Shown here piece by piece: positions 1 to 13,600 of a stretch of DNA of 64,000 nt. Below the pieces are notes generated by a model. It worked only from the letters and a program-made list of their open reading frames with translations. It did no database searches and was not told where the DNA came from. Position numbers and translations under genes: made by a program. Positions within the stretch are counted from its first letter, which is position 1. Every line of letters begins with the position of its first letter. The stretch is from Datura wrightii (taxonomy: Eukaryota; Streptophyta; Magnoliopsida; Solanales; Solanaceae), in contig JASDFA010000007.1 of assembly GCA_035772735.1 (NCBI GenBank), forward strand, positions 148,117,001-148,181,000, given 5' to 3'.

Positions 1-1
1 G

Positions 2-283
2 TGGGGTTGTGATTCTTTGGAGTTTAAGCCTGAAAGATGGTTGAAAGATGGTATTTTTTCCCAAGAAAATCCATTCAAGTATCCAGTTTTTCAAGCTGGA
101 CTTAGGGTGTGTTTGGGGAAAGAAATGGCACTTGTTGAGCTTAAAAGTGTGGCTCTTTCCTTGCTAAGGCGATTTCACATCGAGTTAGCTCAACCATACC
201 ACCACACCCCTCGGTTCTCTCCTGGCCTTACTGCCTCTTTCACTGGTGGCTTATTGGTTTCCGTGCGAGAAATAAGTCCATAA
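2..283 (+). CDS. Cytochrome P450, CYP94 family (CYP94C-like), C-terminal part
   Basis: This is the last part of a cytochrome P450 running in from the left edge; the frame is open from base 2 and ends at TAA 281-283. Visible are the PERF-type segment FKPERWL and the haem-binding loop FQAGLRVCLGKEMA, which fits the P450 pattern FxxGxRxCxG with the cysteine as thiolate ligand. FQAG.RVCLGKEMA is characteristic of CYP94 fatty-acid and jasmonate omega-oxidases. The tail RFSPGLTASFTGG resembles CYP94C members more than CYP94B. In the known family, CYP94C1 oxidises jasmonoyl-isoleucine to its carboxy form at the ER membrane, which would make this a jasmonate-turnover enzyme (inference). The N-terminal anchor, I-helix and ExxR lie outside the window. 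Family assignment is firm; the C subfamily is likely. No break is seen in this part. Confidence 0.93.
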   Translation, partial: WGCDSLEFKPERWLKDGIFSQENPFKYPVFQAGLRVCLGKEMALVELKSVALSLLRRFHIELAQPYHHTPRFSPGLTASFTGGLLVSVREISP

Positions 284-3200
284 GTTGCAGACATGGATTC
301 ACAATGATTATGATCAATTATATATACACAGTCAAAAAAAAAAAAAAAGGTATTCATATGCATATATATCATTCGAGTCAAAAAGTAGGAACTTCATCAG
401 TTGAACCTGCTGAACTCGTTCTAGCTGAAGTAGTAGCTTAACTATATGTGATATAGCATCCTCAAGCAACCCTAACCTTGGAAGGACAATATTTAGCAGT
501 TATTTTTTGTGGTAAATTGAACCATTTCATGGAGGATCATGAACCTTATTTCAGATATCAAGTAAGAAGTTTTTCCCTCTTTTAGGCAAAGTTTTTCTTT
601 TATGGTATGGCATATTCAAAATATTTGCTTTCAAGTAGTTTTTTTTTTTTTTGTTTGTTTAATTATTATACAAGTTATGTTCTAGCTATGAACAAGAAGC
701 TGTGTTGTATATATATATATAGTTTGTTTCTTGATATGTTGTAGAAGTTTTATATACGTATTGCTTCTTGAACTGTTGTAAATAATCTTTTTTTTGTTTG
801 GCCAATGAATTACTACGATCCATGTTCTACTTCTTCCCTTTATACCTCATCCGAAAATCCTTGAGGGGTCGTTTGGTTTAAAACAAAGATATTTCCGTAT
901 TATAATCATGGGGATTATAATTAGGATTACAACCTGGATGATTGATCCTACTTTTTATATGAGATAAGTTACATTAAAATTATGGCATGAAAACAGTATT
1001 GATTTTAATTGATATCTTCAATCAAATACTAGATAAATTTAATTTCAAAATCTATATCGAGATAACGAAACTACTTAAATCTAATTAGTAGGTTTTATAT
1101 GATTGTGTGAAATTTTTTAGATTTTAATCTGTAAATTTCATTCTAATTTTGAAAAATATGATTGATAATGTGAAATACGTAATTCAAGTGATAAAGATAG
1201 AATGATTTGTGACTATTAAGCCAGAGATTTTAGTGCGAACTAAAGCTATCAATTAAATGAAAAAAGTGAAACCGACTCACTATTCTCGAATTTTAAAGGT
1301 TGCGAATGATCTGAAAAGTCGACCTCGATCGATTTTTGCTATTAGCCAAACAACTTAATATTTAATGTAACATTGTTAATTTGCAGAAAGCAAGCAAAAT
1401 TTATTAAGCTTTAAGACAATACAAAATTACAGATAGAGGCAGAGAAAGATAAAGTTTAAGCGTTGATAATTAAATTCCATACTTACAAAATATATATATT
1501 TAATGAATTTATTTACATAAAATATATTATTTGAGCAAAAATTAATGAATTTTCGTCCGAATCAGTGGACTTCTAGCTCTGCAACTGAACTAGTCACGTG
1601 GCTTAATCCTACAAGCTTTCTTCTGTGTGTGCTACAAGCCTAAGTAATTTGTACACGTTGGTATAGCTGAAAGAGAAAAAAAAAAAAAGAATTATAATTT
1701 ATTTAATTGAAAGTGCTAGAACATTTATCCAAATAACATTCCTAGTGCGGCGCCGTATAAACCAATTTACCAGTTCCATTAGTACTTGTAATATTTAGTT
1801 TAACTAGATATAATAATCCAAGGTAAAACCCGAAAAAGAATAAAGCAGGTTTCATTTTTATTACTAAATTAAGAGATTATTGTATTATTAAATTTTTAAT
1901 AAATACTTTTTATATAAATATAAAATTTATATAAAAGTTACTGAATCGCTAAATACGCACATCTCATAGTTTAGATTCGTCACGATAAAAATTGTATTCT
2001 TATTCCTAGTTTTCCACTTTACAGTAACTAAAAAAGAAAAAGAAAAATTTTATAACTATTTTCTCAGAAAATATTGAGGTATGTAGTTATTTCATTAAAA
2101 GTTTAAATTATTAGTGAGGTCATAATTTATTTATTTAATTATATTTTTAATATGTTTTTTTATATTCGAGTTAGATTCTTTCTTATGCATGTACTAATTA
2201 AGAACATAAAAAAAAATTGATTATATATGAGGACGAGATTCAAATTTAGGACTTTTGTATCGTTTTGATATTATTAAGACATGTGATTATTCTATTTAAA
2301 AATTTAAGTTATTCTAATTTTAAAAAAAAAAAATTGTGGAGAGATGAAATTCTACTTGCATCCAAGTTTATAAAGCTTTTTCAACTTTTAGTTTTTTCAT
2401 GACAACTTTTACCTACTACTCTTTTAATTCGTTCAATTAACGTCGAAAATGTAATTTAAATATTTTCTAAATAATCAAGTTGACTCTATTTAATTTTATG
2501 TGTAGTTGTTGATCGTCTTATTGCGATAATGGTAATTAGTGTTGCTTATCATTTGGTTAAGAAATTGCAAGACGATTATCTGGGGGAAAATATTATTTAA
2601 AAAAAATTCAAAGAATTAAATAACCGTCAACTCTATATATATAATTTATGTATAATATATTAAAATTTTGAGTACAAAATCAACATTCGACTTTAATAGA
2701 GTAATCTATATCCTAAAGAAGTTTAGGTCTCCCAATTGATTGTCGCAAGGATAGTGACATGATTCCTTTAAAATGTTATAAAGTCAAATAAAAATGAAGT
2801 TTCTTGTAGTTAACTTGATTTTCCTACTCGAACAGAATTGTAATTTATGATGAACAAAAAAAAAATGGAGAAAATAATTTTATATGAGTCGATATATTTT
2901 TTTGAATATTTATAATATCTTTCGAGGTTTGTTGCCAACGAACCAACCTAAGCCAAAAAATATCTTTTAAAAACACAAATATATGTATTTGGGTTTTACG
3001 GGTTTTAAGTTATGCGGGTATTTGAGGAATTGAAATAATTATTTTTAATATAGATACGGGTCTATGCGAATTTAATAGTAACTTTTTTTTTTAACCGTAG
3101 GTGAAGATGTTAACAAAACGTAAAGTCTCGTTCTTTGAGCAAATAAAACAATCAATCTACCATGAAATTTCAAAAAAAAAAAAAAAAGGAAAACATCTTT

Positions 3201-3336
3201 AAGCAGAAGAAAAATACAAGATCAAAAATTTATTGCAAGCTCCAACGCCCAACTCTAAAGTAAATTAAAACAAAGCAACAGCAGGAACAACTAAGCGCGC
3301 AAAAAAGAAAAAAAAATAGAGAGGGAGAAAGAAAAA
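284..3336. other. P450 3' flank and AT-rich intergenic DNA
   Basis: The first ~550 bases are the likely 3' UTR and downstream flank of the P450. From ~855 (GAGGGGTCGTTTGGTTTAA) the start looks like the end of a DNA transposon, but no partner end was found. Around 2180-2330 a minus-strand stretch carries a B-box-like GAATCTCGTCC element typical of tRNA-derived repeats. No coding region was found. Confidence 0.6.
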
Positions 3337-3672
3337 GGGGATGTCAATTATAAATTCTGATAGATACCCACCAGCAATACATTAAAAAGTATGCATCTTT
3401 TTGGGTGTTGAATGAAGAAAATACCATTAACCATGAAAATTGGTGAATGTGGGTCTCCCTCTCTGTGTGAAAGAAGAAGAAGAAAAAAACTCAAGAACCA
3501 GAGAAAGATAGCGAATGAGAAAGAGCAAATGGATCCAACGTATGCGGCGCGGCTTTATGCACGGCGGATCGGGACAAAAAGATTAAATTATGTTATGCGG
3601 GGCATGTTGAGACAGAGCGGGTTGAAGTCTTTGAGGATTTGCCCCGCACCCGTCTCATTGCCATCCCAGCAA
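3337..3672. mobile_element. Possible small DNA transposon relic with short terminal inverted repeats
   Basis: The segment opens with GGGGATGTCAAT and closes with ATTGCCATCCC, an imperfect inverted pair. Its right half is G+C-rich (CGGGGCATG..., TTTGCCCCGCACCCG), as in ends of Solanaceae hAT-type elements that finish in ATTGCCATCCC. No clear target duplication is seen. An 88-codon open frame inside it has no recognisable domain. Confidence 0.35.
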
Positions 3673-5924
3673 CAATAGCTAGTAATATCATAGCTTTAAG
3701 AAATATTATTTTTCAACGATTACTTTTTTTATGTTTAAATATCCATTATAAATTTTAAATTTTAAAAAATATAATTTTTAAATTTTTGAATAAATTATTT
3801 TAATATATACTATTAAGTAAATCAATTGATATATATACAAGTTTTAATCTAATTATTTGGATCATTTTATCAAATTCGTAAATTTAAAAAAGAAAAGGTT
3901 ATTCCACGGTGAATATAGGCAGGAGTAGAGGTGACAAAATTAGTCCATAAGATCATAAGTTATTCAACTTGATCAAGTTTGAGCTGATAACTGACTCATT
4001 TATTTATTAACCCAACTCATTTCAGTTCATTAAAGTTTGGGCTTATACCTGGGCCAAATTGATTCGTGAGAAATTTTGTCAAAATATTTTCAAAAAGATA
4101 TTTTATTTTTTTAATATATTATAGTTACTCAAGATAAAGAAAAATATTAATTTTATAAATTATCAAAAGATTATAAAAGAACAAATAAAACAATTAAAAC
4201 TTAATTAGAGTTGAGCAGGTTGGGTTATAACCCACATTTTAGCCCATCTTAGCCAAATTCGTTTTAGATTTCTTACACAAAAATTACAACTTATTTAATA
4301 AAATTACATAAACACAAACTATTTAAAATTTTATCTTTTTAATTACATTTTGTAAAACTTTTACTTTTCTAAAATATATATTCTAATTAAATATAAAAAA
4401 TATTATATACATAATATAACAATTTAAATACACAAAATAATATAAATTACTCTCTTTTCCATCTTTTTTTTTTTTGCAGAAATTTCAAAAGTCCTCTAAA
4501 AATCCCAAGAATTCCTCCATCTTCTCCATATTTATTTTTTCAAAAACACCTATAATCCCTCTCTCTTCTCCAGTTTTATTTTCTCAAAAATTTCTCTATC
4601 TTCCATATTTTTTTTTTCAAAAATTTAAAAATTCCTCTTTCTTCTCCATTTTTATTTGATTTTTCAAGAATTTCTCTCTTCTCCGTTTTTTATAAATTAA
4701 TATGTGATTTATTAGAATTTATTTTTATTTTATCAAAATATCTTAAGATCCTTGAATAAAATATGAATTCATCTAAATATTTGTCAAAAGTATTTTTGTA
4801 TTAATAAAAATTGTGCATAATATAAAAAATAGATGCACATATATGCTTCAATTATATAATATAATATATTATTGCACATATGCGTAATATAATATATAGT
4901 ATATGATGTCTAATATATATTATATTCATAACCTTTATATGTAAAAGACTAAAGTAAACGAAAATTTTACGAATGATGAAATATGAGGATAATATTGACA
5001 AATTTTTTTAAAAATAACAACAACAACAACAACAACAACAATAATAATAATAATATACATTTAGCATATTTAGTATATATATATATGGTATTAAATATAA
5101 TAATACACATTAAATTTTTACTATATTTAATGTACTTAAAAAATTAATACTTATGTTATTTATAAAAAATTATCATATTTACAATATTTATCAATTTAAT
5201 CATATATAAGATATATATTATATATTAAGTAATTAAGAAAATAGTTATAACTTTTGTAATTATAATTTTAAAAAATTATATTTATGTAACCTTCACATTC
5301 GTTTAATCCAACCCATCTATTTGCCACCGAGCGACAAGAGTTACGACAGTTAAAATCGTTAGGTGGAAACTTATGTGTCAAAGGCGTGCATTATTTCTTT
5401 CATTCTTTCTTTTGATGCTTCAAATTAATTCAATATTTTATAAAGAAGTTGGTGTCATATCAAAGGCATTTTTAAGTACATTACAACATTGTAACATGTA
5501 CTATGTACTAAATTAATTAATTAATTAATACACAATTAGCTTTTTATATAATTACTACTTTCCTTTTTATTCTTTTGGGTCATTATAGTCAAAATATGAA
5601 AGAAAGATCTGAGCGTCATGATGAGCTAGGCATCTTCGAGTGTACTGGTGACAATGACATTTTTAATATGGATGTCAGATTATGCTTGTTTATTATGATT
5701 TGACAATATTGGAATTTATTGTTGATTGCATTGTAACAAGAGGGACATATTTTTATTTATTTATTTTTAATTAATTAGATTGATACAACTTTTATATTGC
5801 ACCCAGACATGCTACCACAATATATATGACTATATATTGTTTTTTGGTTGAAGTAAAAAAAAAAATTCATATATTTAACCCAACAATAATAACATATTCT
5901 ATTAAATTTCATTAGTGAGATTTA
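3673..5924. other. Intergenic, AT-rich, with repeat debris
   Basis: No gene is seen. At ~3935-4260 the motifs TTGAGCAGGTTGGGTTATAA and a related inverted stretch suggest an old transposon. At 4450-4690 there is a T/C-rich tract with imperfectly repeated TTCTCCATTTTTATTT-like units of about 60-70 bases. Confidence 0.55.
5014..5054. repeat. Microsatellite (AAC)n followed by (AAT)n
   Basis: About eight AAC units run directly into about five AAT units. This is a compound trinucleotide repeat in intergenic DNA. Confidence 0.9.
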
Positions 5925-6600
5925 AAGAGGGTGGTGTGTATGTCGCCTTACCTCTACTATGTAAAGGTAGAAAGGTTATTTTTAATAGACCTCGGCTCAA
6001 GTAAAACATATAAAGGACAAGTACGCAAAAAAAATATTGTAGTGAAGAAGTCATGTTGAAATTATAGAGAAACAGAACAAGCAATAACAACAAATAACAT
6101 GATAATTAAAGTATAAGACCGAAGTGAAATAACAGGTAATAATAAAATCAAAGACTAATAGAGTGTGAGAGTAATAATAATAGTAATATTGATATGGAAA
6201 ATTCAATGCTCGACTACCTACTAATGGTCTAACCTACTTCTCTACCTCCACATCCTCCTATCTAAGGTTATGTCCTCGGCAAGCTGCAGGTATATCATGT
6301 CCTGATGAATCACCTGTCCCTAATACTTCTTCGATTTATCTCTACCTTTCTTCACACTCACAATAACCAACCTCTCACACTTTTTTACTGGGACATCTAT
6401 GGATTTCCTGTTCACATGCTCAAATCATCTCAGCCTCATACCCCTCATCTTATCCACCGTGAAAATCACTTTCACTTTATTTCGAGTAACATCATTGCTA
6501 TCTTTTTTGAAGGTTATTAACACAATGGTCATATATGTGTGAAGGTAGGGAAGTAAAACGTATAGAGTAAGACACAAAATTATTATTAAAACTATATTTA
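5925..6600 (-). mobile_element. 3' end of an RTE-type LINE, decayed
   Basis: Read on the minus strand, the segment at ~6600-6425 encodes VDKMRGMRLR. This is the end of the conserved plant RTE reverse-transcriptase tail, whose usual form is VxDKMREARLRWFGHV. It is followed toward 5925 by the characteristic 3' part with GTCGAGCATTGAATTTTCC and finally the antisense form of the family terminus, near 5930-6000 on the plus strand (GGTGGTGTGTATGTCGCCTT, GTAAAGGTAGAAAGG, ACCTCGGCTCAAG). Stops and shifts make it non-functional. A second copy lies at 56.27-56.69 kb in the opposite orientation. Confidence 0.75.
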
Positions 6601-6619
6601 GCAATGGTCCTTCAAGCAA

Positions 6620-9600
6620 CGACTTGCATTATATTTAGCAAGGTCATGTTGGTATATCCATAGGCATAATAAATATGTGAATTATAGTAATTTCTTCATT
6701 CAAAAATAAATGTTGTTTTAGTAATTAAAAAAAAATCTCAAAATAAATATCATTTTAGAAATTTAAAACAAAAAATAATAATTATTTTTGATCAAGTCCT
6801 TATTTATATTTAAAAACTACTTACTTTTGGTAATATTAATTTTGCAGGGAACATCTAATACATAGGGTAACTTAATAAACTATATCTTGTATTTACTATT
6901 TTTCTTAACGGACGTAAAATAAGCTAAAGTGATGCTTATTTTGAGACGTAGAAAATATATAAGATCTTTATTGTGATTTTAGCATATGAATAAAGTTGAA
7001 AAAAGACAACAATAAATCAAAAAATGGATAAAACAAAACATATTTCTTGTCATTTTATTTGATTCCAATATATATCTTCTCCAGAAAAAAAAAACCAATT
7101 ATCACTCACTCAACTTTCATGGCCTGCCCCTACTCTTTTGATATTTTTATAAAATCCATCTCTTTCTTCTTTTTTTAAAATCACAAATAAAACATGTTAG
7201 TATGTTTTGTCTCATTTGTTAGTCCTTTATTGAAAGAGATTAAGGAAATGTACTACAATGTCGATATAAGAGTTGCATTCAAAGAGCCAAAAAAATCTCT
7301 GTGTGTATTGTTATCGTTATATAACTTTCTGAATAATCGAAAGATTCTCATGAAGAATCAAACAGAAAAATAGATACTCATCCCTCAGTTCTAGCTAATT
7401 TATGTGACGATATTTAATTTAACACGAAAATAATAATCGATCAGAGTTCCCAACTGTTTTTTTTTCTTTTCAAGAATCTTAACAAGCTTTCTTCAACATA
7501 AGTTTCAGTGTCAGCACTGAAAAGTTTGCTTTGTTCCAAGACACAGTACACAAAAGAAGAATGCAAATATATATTTTTTCACTAATATTCCCAAATAATA
7601 CTTTCCTCAGTTCTTTTTTAGTCGCTAGATATATTAAAAATAATTATTTCAAAATAATTATTAGTTTTAAAAACATATATATAAATCTTATCCGAATGAG
7701 TAAAAGAAAAACAGATAAAAGCATTTTAGAAAATCATAATCAAATTTATTAAAATTAATTAATATTGCAACTTGCACCAAGTACGGAACCAAAATTAGTT
7801 TATTAATTTGCTGATGGGAGTCGTTTAATAGGCCGAAAGGCCATTTATAAACATTGATCATCATGTAATGATATTCGCTCCGGTTCTTTTAAGTGGTTAG
7901 AACAAAATTTGCACATTTATTAAAAGAAAACTATTAAGATTGTATTTAACTTATATAATAATTCTATTAATTAATAGGTATTTTTTAGAAACATATAATA
8001 ATCATTCTTTTCACATTCTAAAATGACTTAAATACTGAAAAGATATGGTCAATTATTTCTTGAATTTGGAAACAAGCAAATATTTTAAAACAACTATTTT
8101 TAATATAAATAGCAACTAATAAAGAACAAAGAAAATACTAAATACTTTCGTATGTTCATTTTTATTCGTCCACTTTAAATTTTACACCCCTTTTAAAATT
8201 TATATATATATATATATATTAAAGATGACAAGTAAAATAAAAATATATTTTTAATATAAAAACAATTAAAAGTAAATGAAGAGAGTAATATTTACTAAAT
8301 ATAGAGTTGTGCTCATGAATTAAGGTGTACCATATATACAGTTTATAGGGACATTATACTATATATGATTTTGGTATGATCTCTTTTAACAGTCCTTTTC
8401 CCCATCTGATTATAATGCCCGGTTAGAATACGTTGGAGAATGACAAAAATGACTTCTTAAGTTTAAGAGTATGCACAAAACAGTCCCTTAAAAATGTATT
8501 TTGAAGTTATTTTAGTCCTTTAAATTTATCGAAATATGTAACGAATTTTGATCATTAAATTTAGCTAGAACAGTGAAAAATATGATATAACCAGGAACAC
8601 TAAGAAATTCAGTCAAATTTCATGAACTGTAACTCCAAAAATTACATTAAACTCCAAAAAGAATAATTAAAATGACACTCCAAAAATTACATCAATACAA
8701 AAAGGAGCATATATTGCAAAAACTACATCTTCAAATATGAATTTAATATTTCTTTATTCAACTATAACGAAATTAATTTAAATATTTAGTGAATAGACTT
8801 ATTTACTGGAGAGGATATAATATTCCGGTTTAAAGTATTATCTAACGTAGCAATAATGTAATGCATGAATCACGATTCAAAGTTTATAATAAAAGATTAG
8901 ACATTAATTATGCCCCGTTAATTAATGCGAGAATCACAATACAAAAATTATTAGTATATAAGAATAAGACAATATGCCCTGTGCATTAGCAGTAACCCTC
9001 GAGTTGTTGAGACCAATAATATTTTTGGAATAATAATTGATATACCTTGCAAAGTCATGTCATAAAATAATTAATCATACCATCGGGCATCGGCGCGCAG
9101 TAAAACTAAAATTTTCAATAAGAAAAAAAATGAAAGAGTCATTTGATTGCTAGTTAAAGTTAATAAATAATTTAATTAATTATTTCATTTTTCAGTCTGC
9201 ATAAATTAATACATAAATTATTTCATCACTTAAAATCACATATATTTTATACATAGCAAATTAGCAACTAAATACTACCAAATTAGTCATGTTAACCAGC
9301 AAGAAAATAACAATAAAAAAAATTCAACATATTATATATAATACTTTTTGAAAAGAAAAATTACTTGTACACACTGAAGCTAAACCAAAAATTTAAGTTT
9401 ATAAGTTAGAATTTTTTGTAAAAAAAAAAATAACTTTCTAACATCGTGATAATAAGTTATTTATATATATTAAATAAATTTTTAAATACGTATAAGCTAA
9501 AGTTACTAAAATTTTATTGAACTAATAACGACGCTAAATAAAGGCTCTTTATCACCACTACATATCACAGGAAGAGGCAGATCCAGGGTTAGGGTTGGGG

Positions 9601-10050
9601 TTCTCTCGAACCCCCTCGAGGTAAAAAATTAATCGTATATAAAAAATATTTTTTTAAAACAATTTTTATGTGCATATACAAATTTTAAATCCCTCTGAAT
9701 ACATTACAAAATGACTTAATGATTTAGAAATTTAAAATTTATTTTAAAGTTTTAAAATCGAATCTTAAATATTATATTTTTATTTTTCAAATCCCCTTAA
9801 TAAAAGCAAATCGTATCTATCTCCCACGGCAGTGGACTATCATCCATCATCGTCTATAAATGATTGAAATGACACCCATATTTATGTCATTTTTTAGTAG
9901 TGTCAATTGACATTCCTTGAATAAATGTGACTTTGCCACTGTATTGTCACCAGTAGTATTTGTCTCCCAGTGAGATATAATCTCATCATCTTCAGTTCTA
10001 CATGTTATATATGGATTTGGAATATGATTGATACTAGTATTATAATTCAA
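6620..10050. other. Intergenic, AT-rich
   Basis: No gene is supported. A (TA)n tract lies at ~8200-8220. At ~9583-9830 a segment beginning GAGGCAGATCCAGGGTT resembles Solanaceae short DNA elements that start near GGCGGATCCAGG; a related stretch lies at ~62329-62470. Confidence 0.5.
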
Positions 10051-10057
10051 CAAGGTT

Positions 10058-10317
10058 TTTTTTTTTGGGAAATCAATAGCCTCTGCCCTTTGGGCGAGCA
10101 CTCTGTGATATATAGGCTGCCCGCAGAAAGGACTGCAGTCAGCTGCTTCCCTTGTAGTCGTCAGCTCGTTCTTGACAGATCCGATCGGTAATCAGCACTA
10201 GGCATGCCCTATGTGACGAGCTCATGACTTAGTGATAAATAGAGGATGAATAAAAACCCGGGTCTCTGAAACCCACCTCCCAACCACTCAACTGCAAAAA
10301 GAAATAACTGAAGCACA
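10058..10317 (-). mobile_element. tRNA-derived SINE (antisense), probably full length
   Basis: On the minus strand the segment starts with GTTGAGTGGTTGGGAGG, like a tRNA A box. It continues with a B-box-like GACCCGGGTTTTTATTC and ends in an A-tail (the run of T at 10053-10064 on the plus strand). This arrangement of Pol III promoter boxes at one end and a poly-A tail at the other is that of a SINE. A convincing target duplication was not found. It lies just beyond the 3' end of the bZIP gene, in tail-to-tail arrangement with neighbouring intergenic DNA. Confidence 0.5.
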
Positions 10318-10675
10318 TATGACATAAACGCACTGAATCTTACAGATGTATTGCCTTCAAAGATTGAAATAACATGTCGGGCAAAAGATAAATTAACACA
10401 AAATCAAAGCCATGGAAGAGAAGCAATTGAGCATGGTCAACTCTCTGTATAGTCATTTATTCATTATCTTCGACTCATAGAAGTTATGTACATACCGTGT
10501 GTTAAAAGAACGTACATGTAGTAACTTATCTCTAGGGACGAGCCTGTGGCACCTTGTTCATATCAAGCTTAAAATTCATGCCTCAGCATCTTAAGCAGTT
10601 TACTGGAACTGATAACAAAACTGGCTTTTGATCATTTCGTAAGCGTTTTTCTCTTCCTACGGGTCTCCGCTGCTG

Positions 10676-13600
10676 CTATGATAGCATTTGCAGACGTGTT
10701 GTTAGAGCATGTGTAACATGTTCTTGATGCATTTCTGCGGGGGCACCTGCTACACGCCCAACAGCAGAATAAGTAACTTTGAGATCAGGAATATTTTGTT
10801 GAGTGCTCTTATTTTGTCTAGCAATAACTGGTAGTACAAAAGGACTTGAAGTAGAAATCACCTGGACCAGGCCGTGAGAGCGAAGCCCTGATAGCTGTCT
10901 GCTTCCTTCAGATGCATCTTCATCTTGTACAAATTCCCTGTCAGCTTCGTGAAGGAAGTCTCTAGGCATAGTGTTTATAGGAGTTTTTGTTTCAACTTTC
11001 AGAGTTTCTTTTAGGAGATCATCTTCCATGTTGACCGTGGTTTTTGAAGTTGAAGTACTACATTCATGAACTAAACAAGTGTAATGCTGGTCATTAGGAT
11101 ATGAAGTAATTGGATGAAATGGATTGCTTTGGGCATGGAATTGCATCTGCCAAGGGAGGCAGGAAACTACATATAGAGGAGTCCATGACTTGTTCATCAT
11201 CACGGAACTTTCTAGTTTGTCAGATGGTTTAAATCCTCCAAGAGACGTAGGCGTCTGTGGTGTAATGCCAGATGTACTTTGCGAACCACTTTGTAATATA
11301 TCACCATCAGAAGGTGGAAAGACGGTAGACAGAATGAGAGGCACTTTCGGTGATTGGTTAAGCAGGAAAGTTGGGGATGTAGTTGAAGTAGGAGTTTCCA
11401 CAGGAGTAGACTTAGAATCATCATCTGTTTCCTCCACTTCAGCCTTTACTAATTGAGCTATCTGCAATTAATCAGTCATATGCACATAAATTTATCCACG
11501 TAAACAGGTAACCCAAAGTCAATAATCTCCTATATTATATTACCTGCATTCTCAAGTTGTTATTTTTGTTCTTCTCAGAATTGTACTCCGCAGCAGCAAG
11601 CTGTTTTTTCTATTCGTCAAAAATATCACTCAGCGGAAAATCAAGAGTATTAGATTGCACAAATCTCTTTAATAGAATGGACTAAGTTACTCTCGTGGCA
11701 AAGTAACTGATTCTAAATGGAAGAAATAGATGAGCAAAGATATTGCAGATACCTTCTTCAAATTTTCATTCTCCAGTGCAAGGTCAGCTGCTTTTCTTTT
11801 CAATTCCTCTTGCATTGCCTAGGAAAAACTATTAGACTTTGACATGCTGTACAGTCTGTTAGCCTCGGATATAATTTAGTTGTCCAAGGAACACAAGAAA
11901 TGTAGAAGTCTTGGAATACGAAATCCAATAAAGAATCATTGAACCATATAAGGACTTGTCAATTGTCACATATTTTTAATGGGATGTCTGTGTCCATAGA
12001 TTGCCTGGTCACTTAAGACTCCAAATTTGTTGCTATGTTCCAAACTATTACCATGTTAAAAAAGAAAACATGTTATGTTATGTTCTCTAAGGAGAGTTCT
12101 AAAAGGTCACAGCACAAATTCCATTAGTTCACCAACTGCTTTAATTAGTTGTAATGAAGTCGTTCAGCAAGTGTAGGCATAACCGTGTTTTACAGGAAAA
12201 GTATCAACTGTAAACTAGTAGTTAAATCAGTCAATACATAAATTTTCTTCTTGCCTGGTAGAATAAATACTTGTTTGCACCAGATGATAACCTCAGCTTG
12301 CATTTAATCCAAGTATCTGAGAAAGTGAAAATCAATTCTTTATGCCAATCACGGAGGATACTTCATAAATCTGATCCAGTTGCCTCTAGCATCAATTGTC
12401 TAGTCCAAACCAACCTTCATGTGGTTTTCCAAATAACAGGATTTGGTCAACTCTTGCTTAAGAAAGAACTTAAGAAGATATATTCTGTCCTCGTTCTAAT
12501 AACTTGGGACCATATATTTTTGATCTAGGCAGATCTGCCTTTTGTCATCTACAGAAGTGAGAAACAAGGCTAGAGTACTTTTTCAGTCCGGCATTTTGGT
12601 ACAACTCACTCGAATTGCATATTCTTATTTCAACTTGGCACAATCATTACAGATTCAGCAGAATATGTACTGAGTACATGTGATCAGAGCCACATGTTAG
12701 CTTTTTATTTAGAAACAATAGAGGAAAGTAATGCATTGACAAGAGTGCGATAGATGCGGCTTCTTAAGAGTACATGCTAAATCTTTACTTTTCAGGAAAA
12801 TGGACATTATATTGGGACATATAAAAACAGAGTCAGTCATTCAAAAAGGGTTGGAAGCTGTCTTAGTTATTGTTTAAGAATAATTCTTTAAAGAAGGTGA
12901 TAAAAAAAGTTTTCAAATGAACCCCTGACAAATTCGGAGCGTCAAAGCAAGACAAGAGAGCAGGACAAAACGACTTACTTCATAAAATTCTGAGCTGAAA
13001 CTTTCCACACTCATTAAGGATATCAACAAGCATAACCTTGATATCTTTGCCTAATGCAATGAACTGAATATTTAGATTTTTAGTTCGACTTCAAACTGAA
13101 TTGTGAATGTTTAAGAATATAACTAAGTAAATAAAAGTATGATCTCTCTAACAACTTGAACTTTTAGAATGGTGATGTGCTTCGACATGATATTAGAGCA
13201 GACAGAGATCCTAGATTCGAGCCTCAGCACCCCGAGTTATAAAAAATAATTTCCACATGTTTGACTCATGAAAAAGAATCAAGCTCGCATCTACTTGAGT
13301 GGACATGTTGAGAATATAATTAAGTAAACAAAAGTTTGTTCTCTCCAACAATTTAAGCATGTTGATGAGATGGTCACACATTTTAACAATCAAATTTAAA
13401 AATTTCATAGCACCCTCAATTATATTAGTTTGTGCCCTCACGTAGGACTAAAGGCCTAAGTTATCAAGCTAAAAAGAGGTTGGGAGCTGGGATCCTAAGA
13501 GGAAAAAGTATTCAGATGTATCATATCCCTTTAAAAGGAGATACCCACTTTTCTTTCCACTTGATATGTTATGCGAAAAGGATATCCCACAGCAGAAAAA

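Noticed and set aside
3412..3678. 88-codon plus-strand open frame
   Set aside because: Composition is basic and low-complexity, and its second half is the G+C-rich end of a transposon-like repeat; no domain or promoter context.
11124..11456. 110-codon plus-strand open frame
   Set aside because: Antisense shadow of the last bZIP exon.
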